DNA of 64,000 nucleotides from Aquibium microcysteis (GTDB taxonomy: Bacteria; Pseudomonadota; Alphaproteobacteria; Rhizobiales; Rhizobiaceae), in NCBI RefSeq assembly GCF_014495845.1, contig NZ_CP061080.1, forward strand, positions 4,950,001-5,014,000, written 5' to 3'. Within the stretch, counting starts at the first letter, position 1. Every line of letters starts with the position of its first letter. Made by a program: the position numbers and the translations under genes. Shown piece by piece: positions 26,225-34,944 of this stretch. Under the pieces are notes generated by a model, which saw nothing but the letters and a program-made list of their open reading frames with translations, had not been told where the DNA came from and made no database searches.

Positions 26225-26533
26225 ATGCCGTTCCTGCGCGCCGCCGTCGTCCTTCTGCTGCTGGTCCTTCCGGGCCCGGCCTTCGCCGACGACGACCGCG
26301 ACGACGCCGAACGGGCCTCGCGCGGCGCGCGCGCAGGCGAGTTCCTGCCCTTCGCGCGCCTGGCCCGGACGGCACTGGACCGCTATCCGGGCAAGATCGT
26401 CGAGGCCGAACTGGACGAGGACGACGGCCGCGTCCTCTACGAGATCCGCATTCTGCGGCCGGACGGCCGGGTCGTCGAGGTGGAACTGGACGCGCGAACG
26501 GGGCGCATCCTCGACGTGGACGAGGACGACTGA
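26225..26533 (+). CDS. Periplasmic PepSY-domain protein heading a two-component operon
   Basis: 102 residues from the ATG at 26225: signal peptide (LLLLVLPGPAFA), acidic DDDRDDAERAS, and a PepSY domain (LARTALDRYPGKIVEAELDE, YEIRILRPDGRVVEVELDA, TGRIL). The TGA stop shares its last base with the response-regulator ATG (TGATG at 26531-26535), so translation is coupled. It may modulate the sensor kinase encoded two genes downstream, for example by binding it in the periplasm (inference). Confidence 0.9.
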   Translation: MPFLRAAVVLLLLVLPGPAFADDDRDDAERASRGARAGEFLPFARLARTALDRYPGKIVEAELDEDDGRVLYEIRILRPDGRVVEVELDARTGRILDVDEDD

Positions 26534-27192
26534 TGCGCATCCTGCTGGTGGAGGACGACCGACGAATCCGCCAGGACGTGCAGTCGGCGCTCGCGGGCGC
26601 CGGTTACGTCGTCGAGGCGGTCGGCGATGGAGAGGACGCCTGGTTTCGCGGCTCGACGGAGGACTACGCCGCCGTCGTCCTCGATCTCGGCCTGCCCGGG
26701 CTCGACGGCATGAGCCTGCTGAAGCGCTGGCGGGCCGAGGGCCGGGGCTTTCCGGTGCTCATCCTCACCGCGCGCGGCACCTGGCGCGAGCGGGTCGAGG
26801 GTATCGACGCGGGCGCCGACGATTACCTGCCGAAGCCTTTCGCGATGGAGGAACTGCTGGCGCGTCTGCGGGCGGTCCTGCGCCGGCGCGGTGGTCATGC
26901 GGCCGCCGAGATCGCCATTGGCGACGTCGTGCTCGACCCCCGTCAGATGCGGGTCACGCGCGGCGGCACGGCTCTGTCCCTGTCGCCGCAGGAGTATCGG
27001 CTGGTCTCCTATCTGATGCACAATGCGGGGCGCGTGGTCTCCCAGCAGGAACTGGCCGAGCACCTCCAGGCCGAGCACTACGAGCGCGAGTCGAACGCCG
27101 TCGAAGTGCTGGTCGGCCGCGTCAGGCGCAAGCTCGGCGGCGGCTTCATCGAGACACGGCGCGGTTTCGGCTATCTCGTCGGCGGTGACTGA
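26533..27192 (+). CDS. OmpR/PhoB-type response regulator
   Basis: 219 residues. The receiver domain has acidic pair Asp8-Asp9, phospho-acceptor Asp51 (VVLDLGLPGLDG), Thr79 and Lys101 (YLPKPF). The C-terminal winged helix ends GRVRRKLGGGFIETRRGFGY, the usual OmpR-type recognition helix and wing. Overlaps both the PepSY gene before it and the kinase gene after it. Closest in style to the PhoP/QseB branch that is often paired with PepSY proteins. Confidence 0.95.
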   Translation: MRILLVEDDRRIRQDVQSALAGAGYVVEAVGDGEDAWFRGSTEDYAAVVLDLGLPGLDGMSLLKRWRAEGRGFPVLILTARGTWRERVEGIDAGADDYLPKPFAMEELLARLRAVLRRRGGHAAAEIAIGDVVLDPRQMRVTRGGTALSLSPQEYRLVSYLMHNAGRVVSQQELAEHLQAEHYERESNAVEVLVGRVRRKLGGGFIETRRGFGYLVGGD

Positions 27193-28561
27193 CGTGAACC
27201 CGCGTTCGATCCGGCTCAGACTGCTGCTTCTCGCATTCGCCGGCGTGCTACTGGCGCTCGCGATCGCCGGCTTCGGCCTCGTCACCCTGTTCGGCCGGCA
27301 CGTCGAGCGGCGCGCCGCGCAGGAACTGGATGGCACCGTCGCCGTGCTCGCCGGCAACGTCGCGTTTTCGGCGGACGGCACGCTCGCCCTGGCGCGCGAA
27401 CCGTCGGACCCCGCCTATCGCACGCCGCTGTCCGGGCGCTACTGGCAGGTGTCGCAGCCGGGAGAGCCGCCCGCCGCGCGTTCCGTCTCGCTCTGGGACG
27501 CTGCCCTGGACGTCGCGCCGCAGGCCGTCGAGCCGGGCCGATCGACGCTCGCGCGCGCGGTCGCGCCGGATGGCGAACCGCTGCTGCTGCGGGAGACCAC
27601 CGTCATCGTCGGCGATGGCGGTCGCGACCGTCAGGTCCGCATCGCCGTGGCCATCGCGACCGCGGAACTCGACGCGCTGAAGCGCGGCTTCGCGCTCGAC
27701 CTCCTGCCGGCGCTCGCGGCCTTCGGCCTCGTCATCCTCGCCGGCGCCTGGCTTCAGGTGCAGGCGGGCCTCGCGCCTCTCGCCGGCGTGCGGGGTGGGC
27801 TGCGGCGCATCCGTTCGGGAGAGGCGCCGCTCCTGCCGGAGGCGGTCCCGGCTGAAATCGCGCCGCTGGTAGCGGAGATCAACGGGCTCCTGGTCGAGCG
27901 TGCGCAGGAGACCGAGAGGGCGCGCAACCGCGCCGCCGACCTGGCGCATGGCCTGAAGACGCCGCTCACGGCCCTTGCCGGCGATGCGGAGCGGCTGCGC
28001 GCCGGCGGGCAGGCCGACCTGGCCGAGAGCGTCGCCTCGACCGCCGAAGCCATGCGCCGGGTCATCGAGCGCGAAATGGCCCGCGCCCGCATGCGGCCGG
28101 ATGGCGCGGCGGGAGCGCCCGTCCGCCCGGTGGCCGAAGCGATCGTGCGCACCCTGCAGCGCACGCCGGCCGGCGAGGCGATCCGTTTCGAGATCGACCT
28201 CGCCCCCGGACTTTGTACGGCGGTCGACGACCACGATCTGCACGACCTGTTCGGCAATCTGATGGAGAATGCCGCGCGCGCGGCGCTGAGCGTGGTCCGG
28301 GTGGCTGCCTCCGTCGCGGGTGGCGTCGTTCTGGTCGAGGTTTCGGATGACGGGGAGGGCGCCGATCCGGCGACCATGCAGCGCATGATCGCGCGCGGTG
28401 CGCGCCTCGACGAGCGTGGCGGCGCCGGCCTCGGCCTCGCCATCGTGTCCGAGATACTGTCCGCCTACGGATCGACCCTCGACTTCTCGCAGATGCCGAC
28501 GGGCGGGCTCTGCGTCCGCTTTCGGCTTCCGCTCGCCGGTGGCGCCGTCAGCGGCCCGTGA
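27185..28561 (+). CDS. Membrane sensor histidine kinase
   Basis: 458 residues if the GTG at 27185 is used (a second GTG at 27194 is possible); both starts overlap or touch the regulator gene. Two membrane helices (about 12-35 and 170-192) enclose a periplasmic sensor of about 130 residues. A HAMP-like linker is followed by the H-box [13 protein letters not shown] with phospho-acceptor His255, an N-box ([13 protein letters not shown]), and ATP-lid motifs DDGEGAD and [10 protein letters not shown]. PhoQ/QseC-like architecture. Its 3' end overlaps the convergent engB gene by 14 bases. Confidence 0.93.
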   Translation: MTDVNPRSIRLRLLLLAFAGVLLALAIAGFGLVTLFGRHVERRAAQELDGTVAVLAGNVAFSADGTLALAREPSDPAYRTPLSGRYWQVSQPGEPPAARSVSLWDAALDVAPQAVEPGRSTLARAVAPDGEPLLLRETTVIVGDGGRDRQVRIAVAIATAELDALKRGFALDLLPALAAFGLVILAGAWLQVQAGLAPLAGVRGGLRRIRSGEAPLLPEAVPAEIAPLVAEINGLLVERAQETERARNRAADLAHGLKTPLTALAGDAERLRAGGQADLAESVASTAEAMRRVIEREMARARMRPDGAAGAPVRPVAEAIVRTLQRTPAGEAIRFEIDLAPGLCTAVDDHDLHDLFGNLMENAARAALSVVRVAASVAGGVVLVEVSDDGEGADPATMQRMIARGARLDERGGAGLGLAIVSEILSAYGSTLDFSQMPTGGLCVRFRLPLAGGAVSGP

Positions 28562-29210
28562 CGGCGCGGATGATGGCGCCGCGAAGGTCGTCCAGACCCG
28601 CGCTCTTCTCCGAGGAGGTGGCGATCACTTCCGGATAGGCGGCAGGCCGCCTGCGGATCTTCTCCAGCGTCTCGCCGATCAGCCTCGCCACGGCCGGCGG
28701 CTTGATCTTGTCGGCCTTGGTCAGCACCACCTGGTAGGAGACGGCCGCCTTGTCGAGCAGTCCCATCACTTCGCCGTCGATCGCCTTGATGCCGTGCCGT
28801 GCATCGATCAGCAGATAGACGCGCTTCAGCGTCACCCGGCCGCGCAGATAGTCGAAGACGAGGGTGGTCCAGGCGTCCACGAGGTCCTTCGGGGCCTGGG
28901 CGTAGCCGTAGCCGGGCATGTCCACCAGCGCCATCGGCGGCAGATCGCCATCCGTGCCCGAATGGCCGTCGGGAACGAAATAGTTGAGCTCCTGCGTCCG
29001 GCCCGGCGTGTTGGAGGTGCGCGCCAGCCCCTTCTGGCCCACCAGGGCGTTGATCAGAGACGACTTGCCGACGTTGGAACGGCCGGCGAAGGCGATTTCC
29101 GGCGGACCCTCCGGCGGCAGGAATTGCATCGACGGCACGCCGCGGATGAACACCCAGGGCTTGGCGAAGAGTGCGGTCTCGAGCGGCGTCGGCGCGCTTG
29201 GAGAGGTCAT
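28548..29210 (-). CDS. engB: Ribosome-biogenesis GTPase EngB/YihA
   Basis: Essential GTPase for 50S subunit assembly. 220 residues from the ATG at 29210. G1 [15 protein letters not shown] near 42, G2 Thr in [10 protein letters not shown]3 DMPGYGYA, G4 TKADK and G5 TSSE are all present. It follows yidC in the usual rhizobial order but with an acetyltransferase gene inserted. Convergent with, and overlapping, the kinase gene. Confidence 0.96.
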   Translation of the reverse strand: MTSPSAPTPLETALFAKPWVFIRGVPSMQFLPPEGPPEIAFAGRSNVGKSSLINALVGQKGLARTSNTPGRTQELNYFVPDGHSGTDGDLPPMALVDMPGYGYAQAPKDLVDAWTTLVFDYLRGRVTLKRVYLLIDARHGIKAIDGEVMGLLDKAAVSYQVVLTKADKIKPPAVARLIGETLEKIRRRPAAYPEVIATSSEKSAGLDDLRGAIIRAVTGR

Positions 29211-29278
29211 GCGGGTCCCTTTCCGGGGCTTGTGACGCAGGCGTAGTCCGTCGCCGCCGCCGTTGCAACGGCCGGCGG

Positions 29279-29926
29279 TCAGGAGCCCTGCGCAGCGCGT
29301 TCCAGCCTGTCGATGTCCGCCGCGCGGATCGCGTCGAGATGCCGGGTGACGCGCTCCGCAGGCCAGTTCCACCAGGCGACGGCGAGGAGCCGCCCGATCG
29401 TGTCGTCGTCGAAGCGCATCCTGACCACCCGCGCCGGATTGCCGGCCACGACGGCGTATGGCGGCACGTCGGCGCTGACGACGGCCTTCGCCGCCACGAT
29501 CGCGCCGTCGCCGATCGTCACGCCGGGCAGGATCGTCGCCTCCATCCCGATCCAGACGTCGTTGCCGACGCGCGTGTCGCCGCGCATCTCGTCGGCCCAG
29601 GTCTGCGGATCGAACCCCGCCTCCCAGCCCCGGCCGAAGATGTTGAACGGGTAGGTCGAGAACCCGCCGGTCGCGTGGTTGGCCCCGTTCATGATGAAGG
29701 TGACGCCTTCCGCGATGGCGCAGAAGCGGCCGATCACCAGCCGGTCTCCGACGAAGTCGTAATGGTGGAGCACGCATTTCTCGGCGAAATGCTCCGGGCC
29801 GGCCGGATCGTCGTAATAGGTGTAGTCGCCGATCTCGATGTTGGGGCGATCGACGAGCGGCTTCAGGAAGCCGACGCGTGGAAAGCCGTGCATCGGATGC
29901 GGGTCGAGAGGATCGGGTCCGTGCAT
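29279..29926 (-). CDS. CatB/Vat-type xenobiotic acetyltransferase
   Basis: 215 residues from the ATG at 29926, preceded by AAGGAGG. A left-handed beta-helix acetyltransferase of the XAT group: [37 protein letters not shown] (catalytic His in the NH loop), STYPFNIFG, then hexapeptide repeats [20 protein letters not shown]. The length and motifs match chloramphenicol/streptogramin acetyltransferases, but many chromosomal members have unknown natural substrates, so resistance is not proven. It interrupts the yidC-engB order, with a hairpin between it and yidC. Confidence 0.87.
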   Translation of the reverse strand: MHGPDPLDPHPMHGFPRVGFLKPLVDRPNIEIGDYTYYDDPAGPEHFAEKCVLHHYDFVGDRLVIGRFCAIAEGVTFIMNGANHATGGFSTYPFNIFGRGWEAGFDPQTWADEMRGDTRVGNDVWIGMEATILPGVTIGDGAIVAAKAVVSADVPPYAVVAGNPARVVRMRFDDDTIGRLLAVAWWNWPAERVTRHLDAIRAADIDRLERAAQGS

Positions 29927-29958
29927 GCCGCCCTCCTTGACGGGTCTGGAAACGCGAA

Positions 29959-29979
29959 GGGCCCGCACGAGGCGGGCCC
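29959..29979 (-). terminator. Hairpin between yidC and the acetyltransferase gene
   Basis: GGGCCCGC / GCGGGCCC, 8-bp perfect stem with a 5-base loop, 20 bases after the yidC stop. On the minus strand it is followed by TTCGCGTTT rather than a pure T-run, so it may terminate only partly and lower expression of the acetyltransferase and engB genes beyond. Confidence 0.55.
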
Positions 29980-29998
29980 GGAAGGTAGCGGCCGGGGC

Positions 29999-31831
29999 CT
30001 ACTCGGCCGGCTGTTTCGGTTTCTTCTTGAACAGCCCCGCCAGATTGTCCCAGAGCTCGATCTTGGCGCCCTGGCGCTTCATGATGATGCCCTGCTGCAG
30101 GATCGACAGCGAGTTGTTCCAGGCCCAGTAGATCACGAGGCCCGCCGGGAAGGTCGCCAGCATAAAGGTGAACACCACCGGCATCCAGTTGAAGATCATC
30201 GCCTGCGTCGGGTCCGGGGGGGTCGGGTTCATGCGCATCTGCAGGAACATGGTCACGCCCATGATCAGCGGCCAGACGCCGATCATCAGGAAGGACGGCA
30301 CGTCGTAGGGCAGCAGCCCGAACAGGTTGAAGATCGAGGTCGGATCCGGTGCCGCCAGATCCTGGATCCAGCCGAAGAACGGCGCGTGCCGCATCTCGAT
30401 CGTCACGTACAGCACCTTGTAGAGCGCGAAGAAGACCGGGATCTGGATCAGGATCGGCCAGCAGCCGGCGATCGGGTTGATCTTCTCCGTCTTGTAGAGC
30501 TCCATCATGGCCTGCTGCTGCTTCATCTTGTCGTCCGCGTACTTCTCGCGGATCTCGAGCAGCTTCGGCTGAACCTTCTTCATGTTCGCCATCGACTTGT
30601 AGGACTTGTTGGCGAGAGGAAAGAAGATCGCCTTGACCACGACCGTCGTGGCGAGGATCGCCAGGCCGAAATTGCCGAGCACCCGGAACAGCGAATCGAT
30701 CAGCCAGAACATCGGCTTGGTGATGAAGTAGAACCATCCCCAGTCGATCAGGAGGTCGAAGCGGCGGATCTGCTCGCGCTCCTCGTAGCCGTTGATCAGC
30801 GCCACTTCCTTGGCGCCGGCGAACAGCTTGGTCTCGACGGTCTGCGTGGCGCCCGGCGCCAGGGTGATCGCGTCGGTCAGGTAGTCGGCCTGATAGCGTG
30901 CGCGCTGGTCGGTCAGATAGGTGTAGCGCGGCTGGAACGCCTGGCCGGCCTGCGGCACCAGCGCCACGGCCCAGTACTTGTCGGTGATGCCGAGCCAGCC
31001 GTCGCTCGATTTCGAGGGGGTGATCGTCAGATCCTCCTCGATGGTGGAGTACTTGATCTCCTGCAGCCCCTCGGTTCCGGTGACGCCGATCAACCCCTCG
31101 TGCAGCACGTAGATGCTGGCATGGCTGGGCTTGGAGAAGCGGGTGACCCGACCGTAATTGGCCAGCGTCACCGCCTCTCCGCCCTGATTGGCGATGGCAT
31201 CGGTGAAGGTGAACATGTAGTCGCGATCCACCGCCACCGTCCGCTTGAAGACGAGGCCGGCCGGGCTTTCATAGGTCAGCGTCACCGGGCTGTCGGGGGT
31301 GAGCACCGGCTGGCCCTCGACGCTCCACACTGCGTCGGGTCCGGGAAAGTCCTGCGGCGTCGCGCCGCCCGTATAGCCGATCTCGGCGAAATAGCCGGTG
31401 GGCAGGGCGGCGGGGTTCAGGAGGTCGATGATCGGCGAGTCCTTCTCGACCGTCACCCGGTAGTCCTTGAGCAGCAGGTCGTCGATCCGCGCGCCGGTGA
31501 GGTTGATCGAGCCCGTCAGGCTCGGCGTGTCGATGCGCACGCGGCCGCCGGCCGCCAGGATGCCGTCTCGGTCGGCCGCGCCCGCGGCCGCGCCGCCGCC
31601 CGGGACATTGGCCCCCGGCACGCCCGGAGCGGCGCCGGCCGGCGCGCCGGGGATCGCTGCCCCTTCTCCGCCCGGCGTCTTCGCCGCCTCTTCCTGGGCC
31701 AGGCGCTCCTGCTCGATGCGGGCAACCTCCCGGTCCCGTTCGATGCGCGGGTTCATGTAGAACACCTGCCACACCGTCAGGATCAGGATCGACAGGGCGA
31801 TCGTGATGAAGAAGTTACGGTTGTTTTCCAT
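29999..31831 (-). CDS. yidC: Membrane protein insertase YidC
   Basis: 610 residues. N-terminal membrane anchor ([20 protein letters not shown]), a Pro/Gly/Ala-rich linker at about 45-90, the large periplasmic P1 domain (about 95-350), then the conserved five-helix insertase core (about 370-590) with [20 protein letters not shown] and the charged hairpin [19 protein letters not shown]. The basic tail is KKKPKQPAE. Overlaps rnpA by 17 bases; the order rpmH-rnpA-yidC is highly conserved. Confidence 0.97.
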   Translation of the reverse strand: MENNRNFFITIALSILILTVWQVFYMNPRIERDREVARIEQERLAQEEAAKTPGGEGAAIPGAPAGAAPGVPGANVPGGGAAAGAADRDGILAAGGRVRIDTPSLTGSINLTGARIDDLLLKDYRVTVEKDSPIIDLLNPAALPTGYFAEIGYTGGATPQDFPGPDAVWSVEGQPVLTPDSPVTLTYESPAGLVFKRTVAVDRDYMFTFTDAIANQGGEAVTLANYGRVTRFSKPSHASIYVLHEGLIGVTGTEGLQEIKYSTIEEDLTITPSKSSDGWLGITDKYWAVALVPQAGQAFQPRYTYLTDQRARYQADYLTDAITLAPGATQTVETKLFAGAKEVALINGYEEREQIRRFDLLIDWGWFYFITKPMFWLIDSLFRVLGNFGLAILATTVVVKAIFFPLANKSYKSMANMKKVQPKLLEIREKYADDKMKQQQAMMELYKTEKINPIAGCWPILIQIPVFFALYKVLYVTIEMRHAPFFGWIQDLAAPDPTSIFNLFGLLPYDVPSFLMIGVWPLIMGVTMFLQMRMNPTPPDPTQAMIFNWMPVVFTFMLATFPAGLVIYWAWNNSLSILQQGIIMKRQGAKIELWDNLAGLFKKKPKQPAE

Positions 31832-32183
31832 CAGGGGCGGTTCCGCGAATTCGTCGGGAAAGCTCGGCCTTCAAGGCCTCGAAAGGGGCGGCGAGGATCT
31901 CGCGACGCCCGACGATCACATAATCCTTGCCGGACGCCATGTCACCAGCGGCATGCACGCGCACCGCCTCCTTGAGGCGGCGGCGGACCCGGTTCCGGAC
32001 GACGGAATTTCCCGTCTTCTTGGTCACGGTGAACCCGACGCGGGGCGCATCGGCATCCCCACGGTCCCGGACTTCCAGCAGAAACAGCCGTCCGCGTCGC
32101 TTCTCGCCGCGCTGGGTTGCGACGAAATCCGCGCGTTTCTTCAGCCGCACGGGCGGGCGTCCGCTCTCGGCGACGCTCGACAT
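31815..32183 (-). CDS. rnpA: Ribonuclease P protein component
   Basis: 122 residues, the protein cofactor of RNase P for tRNA 5' maturation. Start ATG at 32183 ([20 protein letters not shown]). Shows [20 protein letters not shown] then LKEAVR, the RNR motif helix that binds the RNA subunit. The YidC-like membrane insertion factor YidD is not seen between rnpA and yidC. Overlaps the yidC start. Confidence 0.95.
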   Translation of the reverse strand: MSSVAESGRPPVRLKKRADFVATQRGEKRRGRLFLLEVRDRGDADAPRVGFTVTKKTGNSVVRNRVRRRLKEAVRVHAAGDMASGKDYVIVGRREILAAPFEALKAELSRRIRGTAPDGKQP

Positions 32184-32203
32184 CGCGGTGCGGCCGGTTT
32201 CGG

Positions 32204-32338
32204 CTATGCCGACAGCCGCTTGCGGCCGCGGTTGCGGCGGGCTGCGACGACGCCGCGGCCGCCCTTGGTCGCCATGCGGGCACGGAAGCCGTGCCGGCGC
32301 TTGCGGACGAGCTTGGAGGGTTGGTAGGTGCGCTTCAT
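32204..32338 (-). CDS. rpmH: 50S ribosomal protein L34
   Basis: 44 residues beginning [20 protein letters not shown], the invariant L34 sequence, ending GRKRLSA. The start is the ATG at 32338; the ribosome site is weak (AAAAGAA immediately upstream). First gene of the rpmH-rnpA-yidC unit, 20 bases before rnpA. Confidence 0.98.
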   Translation of the reverse strand: MKRTYQPSKLVRKRRHGFRARMATKGGRGVVAARRNRGRKRLSA

Positions 32339-32457
32339 TTCTTTTGATACCGCGGAGTGCGGCCCTTCTTGATTCTGAACTCTGTCGAGCAGGAGCTGGC
32401 GCAAGGGTCACGGACACGGCAAATGCCGCGCCGGGCCGTGGACCCGAACGTGCGCGG

Positions 32458-32486
32458 CTTATAGGCAGGTCGGCGCCCGGAGTCAA
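32458..32486 (-). promoter_or_regulatory. Near-consensus sigma-70 promoter of rpmH
   Basis: On the minus strand TTGACT (32486-32481), a 17-base spacer, and TATAAG (32463-32458) match the housekeeping consensus at five of six positions each. The transcript would start near 32451, giving an rpmH leader of about 113 bases. The rest of the gap up to the TVP38 gene at 32727 shows no other feature. Confidence 0.82.
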
Positions 32487-32726
32487 ATCCGGCCGGCTGG
32501 CCGTTCCGGCGCCCGACGGCTGTCACGAAGGGGTGAGCGTGGCGGCAGGGCGCGTCAATTGCCGGTGAGGTCGCACGACCGGTGCTTGTGGCAGCGCCCG
32601 CGATGGCTCATGTCCTTGGAGGAACCTGCCGCCGGGTGCGAGACGGACCCGGAGCCACGGTCAGGAGGTTTGCGGGCGCAGACCGTTCGACAACGGCCCG
32701 CGGACCGCTACGGTGGAGCAGGGGCG

Positions 32727-33497
32727 ATGAACCGGAGTGTGACGATGGCCGACAGGGCCATTCCAGAAAAGGAAAAGGGTGCAGGCAGGACCCTCCTGCG
32801 CTTCCTGCCGCTCGGCGTCATCCTGCTCGGGCTCTGCTTCGGCTATGCCATGGGCTGGCACCGCTTCCTGTCGCTGTCCTATCTGGCCGAGAGCCGCGCC
32901 GATCTCGGCGGCTTCATCGAGTCCAACTACGCGCTCGCGCTCGCCGGCCTGTTCGTCGTCTACGTGCTGGCGACGGCCTTCTCCTTCCCGGCGGCCTCGG
33001 TGCTGACCATCGTCGCGGGCCTGTTCTTCGGCTGGGCGGTCGCCGGCGTCGTCGTGGCCCTGGCGGCGACCCTCGGCGCCACGGCGCTGTTCCTGGCCGC
33101 GCGCAGCGCCTTCGGCGACGTCCTGCACCGCAAGCTCGGCGAACGGGTCGCGCGCCTCGCGGAGGGGTTCGAGAAGGATGCGTTCGGCTACCTCCTCGTC
33201 CTGCGGCTGGCGCCGGTCTTCCCCTTCTGGGTCATCAACATCGCGCCCGCGCTGTTCAGCGTGCCGGTCCGCACCTACGTCGCCGCCACCTTCATCGGCA
33301 TCCTGCCCGGGACTTTCGCCTACGCCTATCTCGGAACCGGTCTCGACAGCGTGCTGGACGCCGCCCGCGAATCCGGCCGCGCCATCTCGCTCGGCGATCT
33401 GGTGACGCCGCAGATCACGATCGCTTTCGCCGCGCTCGCCCTCGTTGCGGCGATCCCGACGGCAATCAGGGCATATCGCAACCGGGCGGCCGATTGA
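32727..33497 (+). CDS. TVP38/TMEM64 (DedA-like, VTT-domain) membrane protein
   Basis: 256 residues from the ATG at 32727. Five to six membrane helices; the VTT domain has FSFPAASVLTIVAGLFFGWA, then GATALFLAARSAFGDVL and LRLAPVFPFWVINIAPALF and FIGILPGTFAYAYLG. DedA/VTT proteins are proposed lipid scramblases or transporters. It lies 19 bases upstream of a flavoprotein reductase gene; VTT + pyridine-nucleotide-disulfide reductase pairs and fusions are widespread. Confidence 0.9.
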   Translation: MNRSVTMADRAIPEKEKGAGRTLLRFLPLGVILLGLCFGYAMGWHRFLSLSYLAESRADLGGFIESNYALALAGLFVVYVLATAFSFPAASVLTIVAGLFFGWAVAGVVVALAATLGATALFLAARSAFGDVLHRKLGERVARLAEGFEKDAFGYLLVLRLAPVFPFWVINIAPALFSVPVRTYVAATFIGILPGTFAYAYLGTGLDSVLDAARESGRAISLGDLVTPQITIAFAALALVAAIPTAIRAYRNRAAD

Positions 33498-33516
33498 GCG
33501 ACCGCGGAAGGCCATC

Positions 33517-34944
33517 ATGACGACGATCCTCGAACCAGACATCTGCGTCATCGGCGGCGGTTCCGGCGGTCTGTCCGTGGCGGCCGCGGCAGCCGCCTTC
33601 GGCGTGCCCGTCGTGCTGATCGAGAAGGGCCGGATGGGCGGCGACTGCCTGAACTATGGCTGCGTTCCCTCCAAGGCGATGATCGCCGCGGCCAAGCACG
33701 CCCATCACATGCGCCATTCCGCCGCCTTCGGCATCGCGCCCGTCGAGCCGGCGGTCGATTTCTCCGCCGTCCACGACCACATCCACGCCGTGATCGCCGC
33801 CATCGCGCCGCATGACAGCGTCGAACGCTTCACCGGCCTCGGCGTCCGCGTCATCCAGGACGCCGCGCGCTTCAGGGACGCCGACACCGTGGTGGCCGGC
33901 GACTACGAAATCCGCGCGCGCCGCTTCGTCGTGGCCACCGGCTCCTCGCCGCTGGTGCCGCCGATCCCCGGCCTCGACCAGGTCGAACACTTCACCAACG
34001 AGACCATCTTCGACCGCGTCGAACGGCCTGGCCATCTCGTCGTCATCGGCGGCGGCCCGATCGGCATGGAACTCGCCCAGGCGCACCGAAGGCTCGGGGC
34101 CGAGGTCACGGTGGTGGAAGGCGCGTCGGCGCTCGGCAAGGACGATCCCGAGCTCACCGCCGTCGTCCTGGAGAGGCTGCGCGCCGAAGGCGTGGTCATC
34201 CGCGAGAAGACGAAGGTCGTCGGCGTCGAGAGGCCGGAAACCGGCGGCGTGCGCCTGCGCGTGGAGGGCGAAGATGGTCCCGACACGGTCGAAGGCACCC
34301 ATCTGCTGGTCGCCGCCGGCCGCGCGGCCAACGTCGCCGGCCTGGGGCTCGACGAGGCCGGTATCGCCTACGACCGGCGCGGCATCAAGGTGACGCCGGC
34401 GATGCGCACCACCAACCGCCGCGTCTATGCCATCGGCGACGTCGCGGGCGGGCTGCAGTTCACCCATGTCGCCGGCTACCACGCGGGCCTCGCCATCCGC
34501 GCCATCCTGTTCCGGCTGCGCGCCGCCGAGAACCGCGACGTCATTCCCTGGGTCACCTTCACCGATCCGGAACTCGCCCATGTCGGCCTGACGGAGGCGG
34601 AGGCGAAGAAGCGCGGCGGGCGCTTCCACGTGCTGCGCTGGACCTATGCCGAGAACGACCGCGCCCAGGCGGAGCGCGCCACGACGGGTTTCATCAAGCT
34701 CGTGACCGACGCGCGCGGCCGCATCCTCGGCGCCTCGATCGTCGGAGCGAATGCCGGCGAGATGATCAACCTCTGGGCGCTGGCGGTGTCGAAGAAGCTC
34801 TCCGTCCGCGACGTCGCCGGTTACGTGCCTCCCTACCCGACCATGAGCGAAATTGGCAAACGCGCCGCGATGTCCTACTTTGGCAGTGCGGCGCGCAAGC
34901 CGCTGGTGCGGCGTCTGATCGGCTTCCTGCGGCTCTTCGGCTGA
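33517..34944 (+). CDS. Pyridine nucleotide-disulfide oxidoreductase (mercuric reductase-like)
   Basis: 475 residues. FAD motif GGGSGG at 13-18, redox-active pair Cys44/Cys49 in GGDCLNYGCVPSKA, NAD(P)-binding GGGPIGMELAQ near 185, second FAD motif AIGDVAGG near 306, and a C-terminal dimer domain. The usual HPxxE acid/base motif at the dimer interface is YPTMSE here, His replaced by Tyr, and there is no mercury-binding N-terminal domain or C-terminal Cys pair. It is thus not a typical glutathione, lipoamide or mercuric reductase; substrate unknown. Stop overlaps the next gene's start (TGATG). Confidence 0.88.
   Translation: MTTILEPDICVIGGGSGGLSVAAAAAAFGVPVVLIEKGRMGGDCLNYGCVPSKAMIAAAKHAHHMRHSAAFGIAPVEPAVDFSAVHDHIHAVIAAIAPHDSVERFTGLGVRVIQDAARFRDADTVVAGDYEIRARRFVVATGSSPLVPPIPGLDQVEHFTNETIFDRVERPGHLVVIGGGPIGMELAQAHRRLGAEVTVVEGASALGKDDPELTAVVLERLRAEGVVIREKTKVVGVERPETGGVRLRVEGEDGPDTVEGTHLLVAAGRAANVAGLGLDEAGIAYDRRGIKVTPAMRTTNRRVYAIGDVAGGLQFTHVAGYHAGLAIRAILFRLRAAENRDVIPWVTFTDPELAHVGLTEAEAKKRGGRFHVLRWTYAENDRAQAERATTGFIKLVTDARGRILGASIVGANAGEMINLWALAVSKKLSVRDVAGYVPPYPTMSEIGKRAAMSYFGSAARKPLVRRLIGFLRLFG

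Noticed and set aside
29171..31975. Long plus-strand frame opposite yidC and the acetyltransferase
   Set aside because: His/Arg/Gly-rich low-complexity translation with no domain, shadow of yidC.
33517..34944. Mercury resistance (merA)
   Set aside because: No MerA N-terminal metal-binding domain, no C-terminal Cys pair, and no merR/merT/merP nearby.
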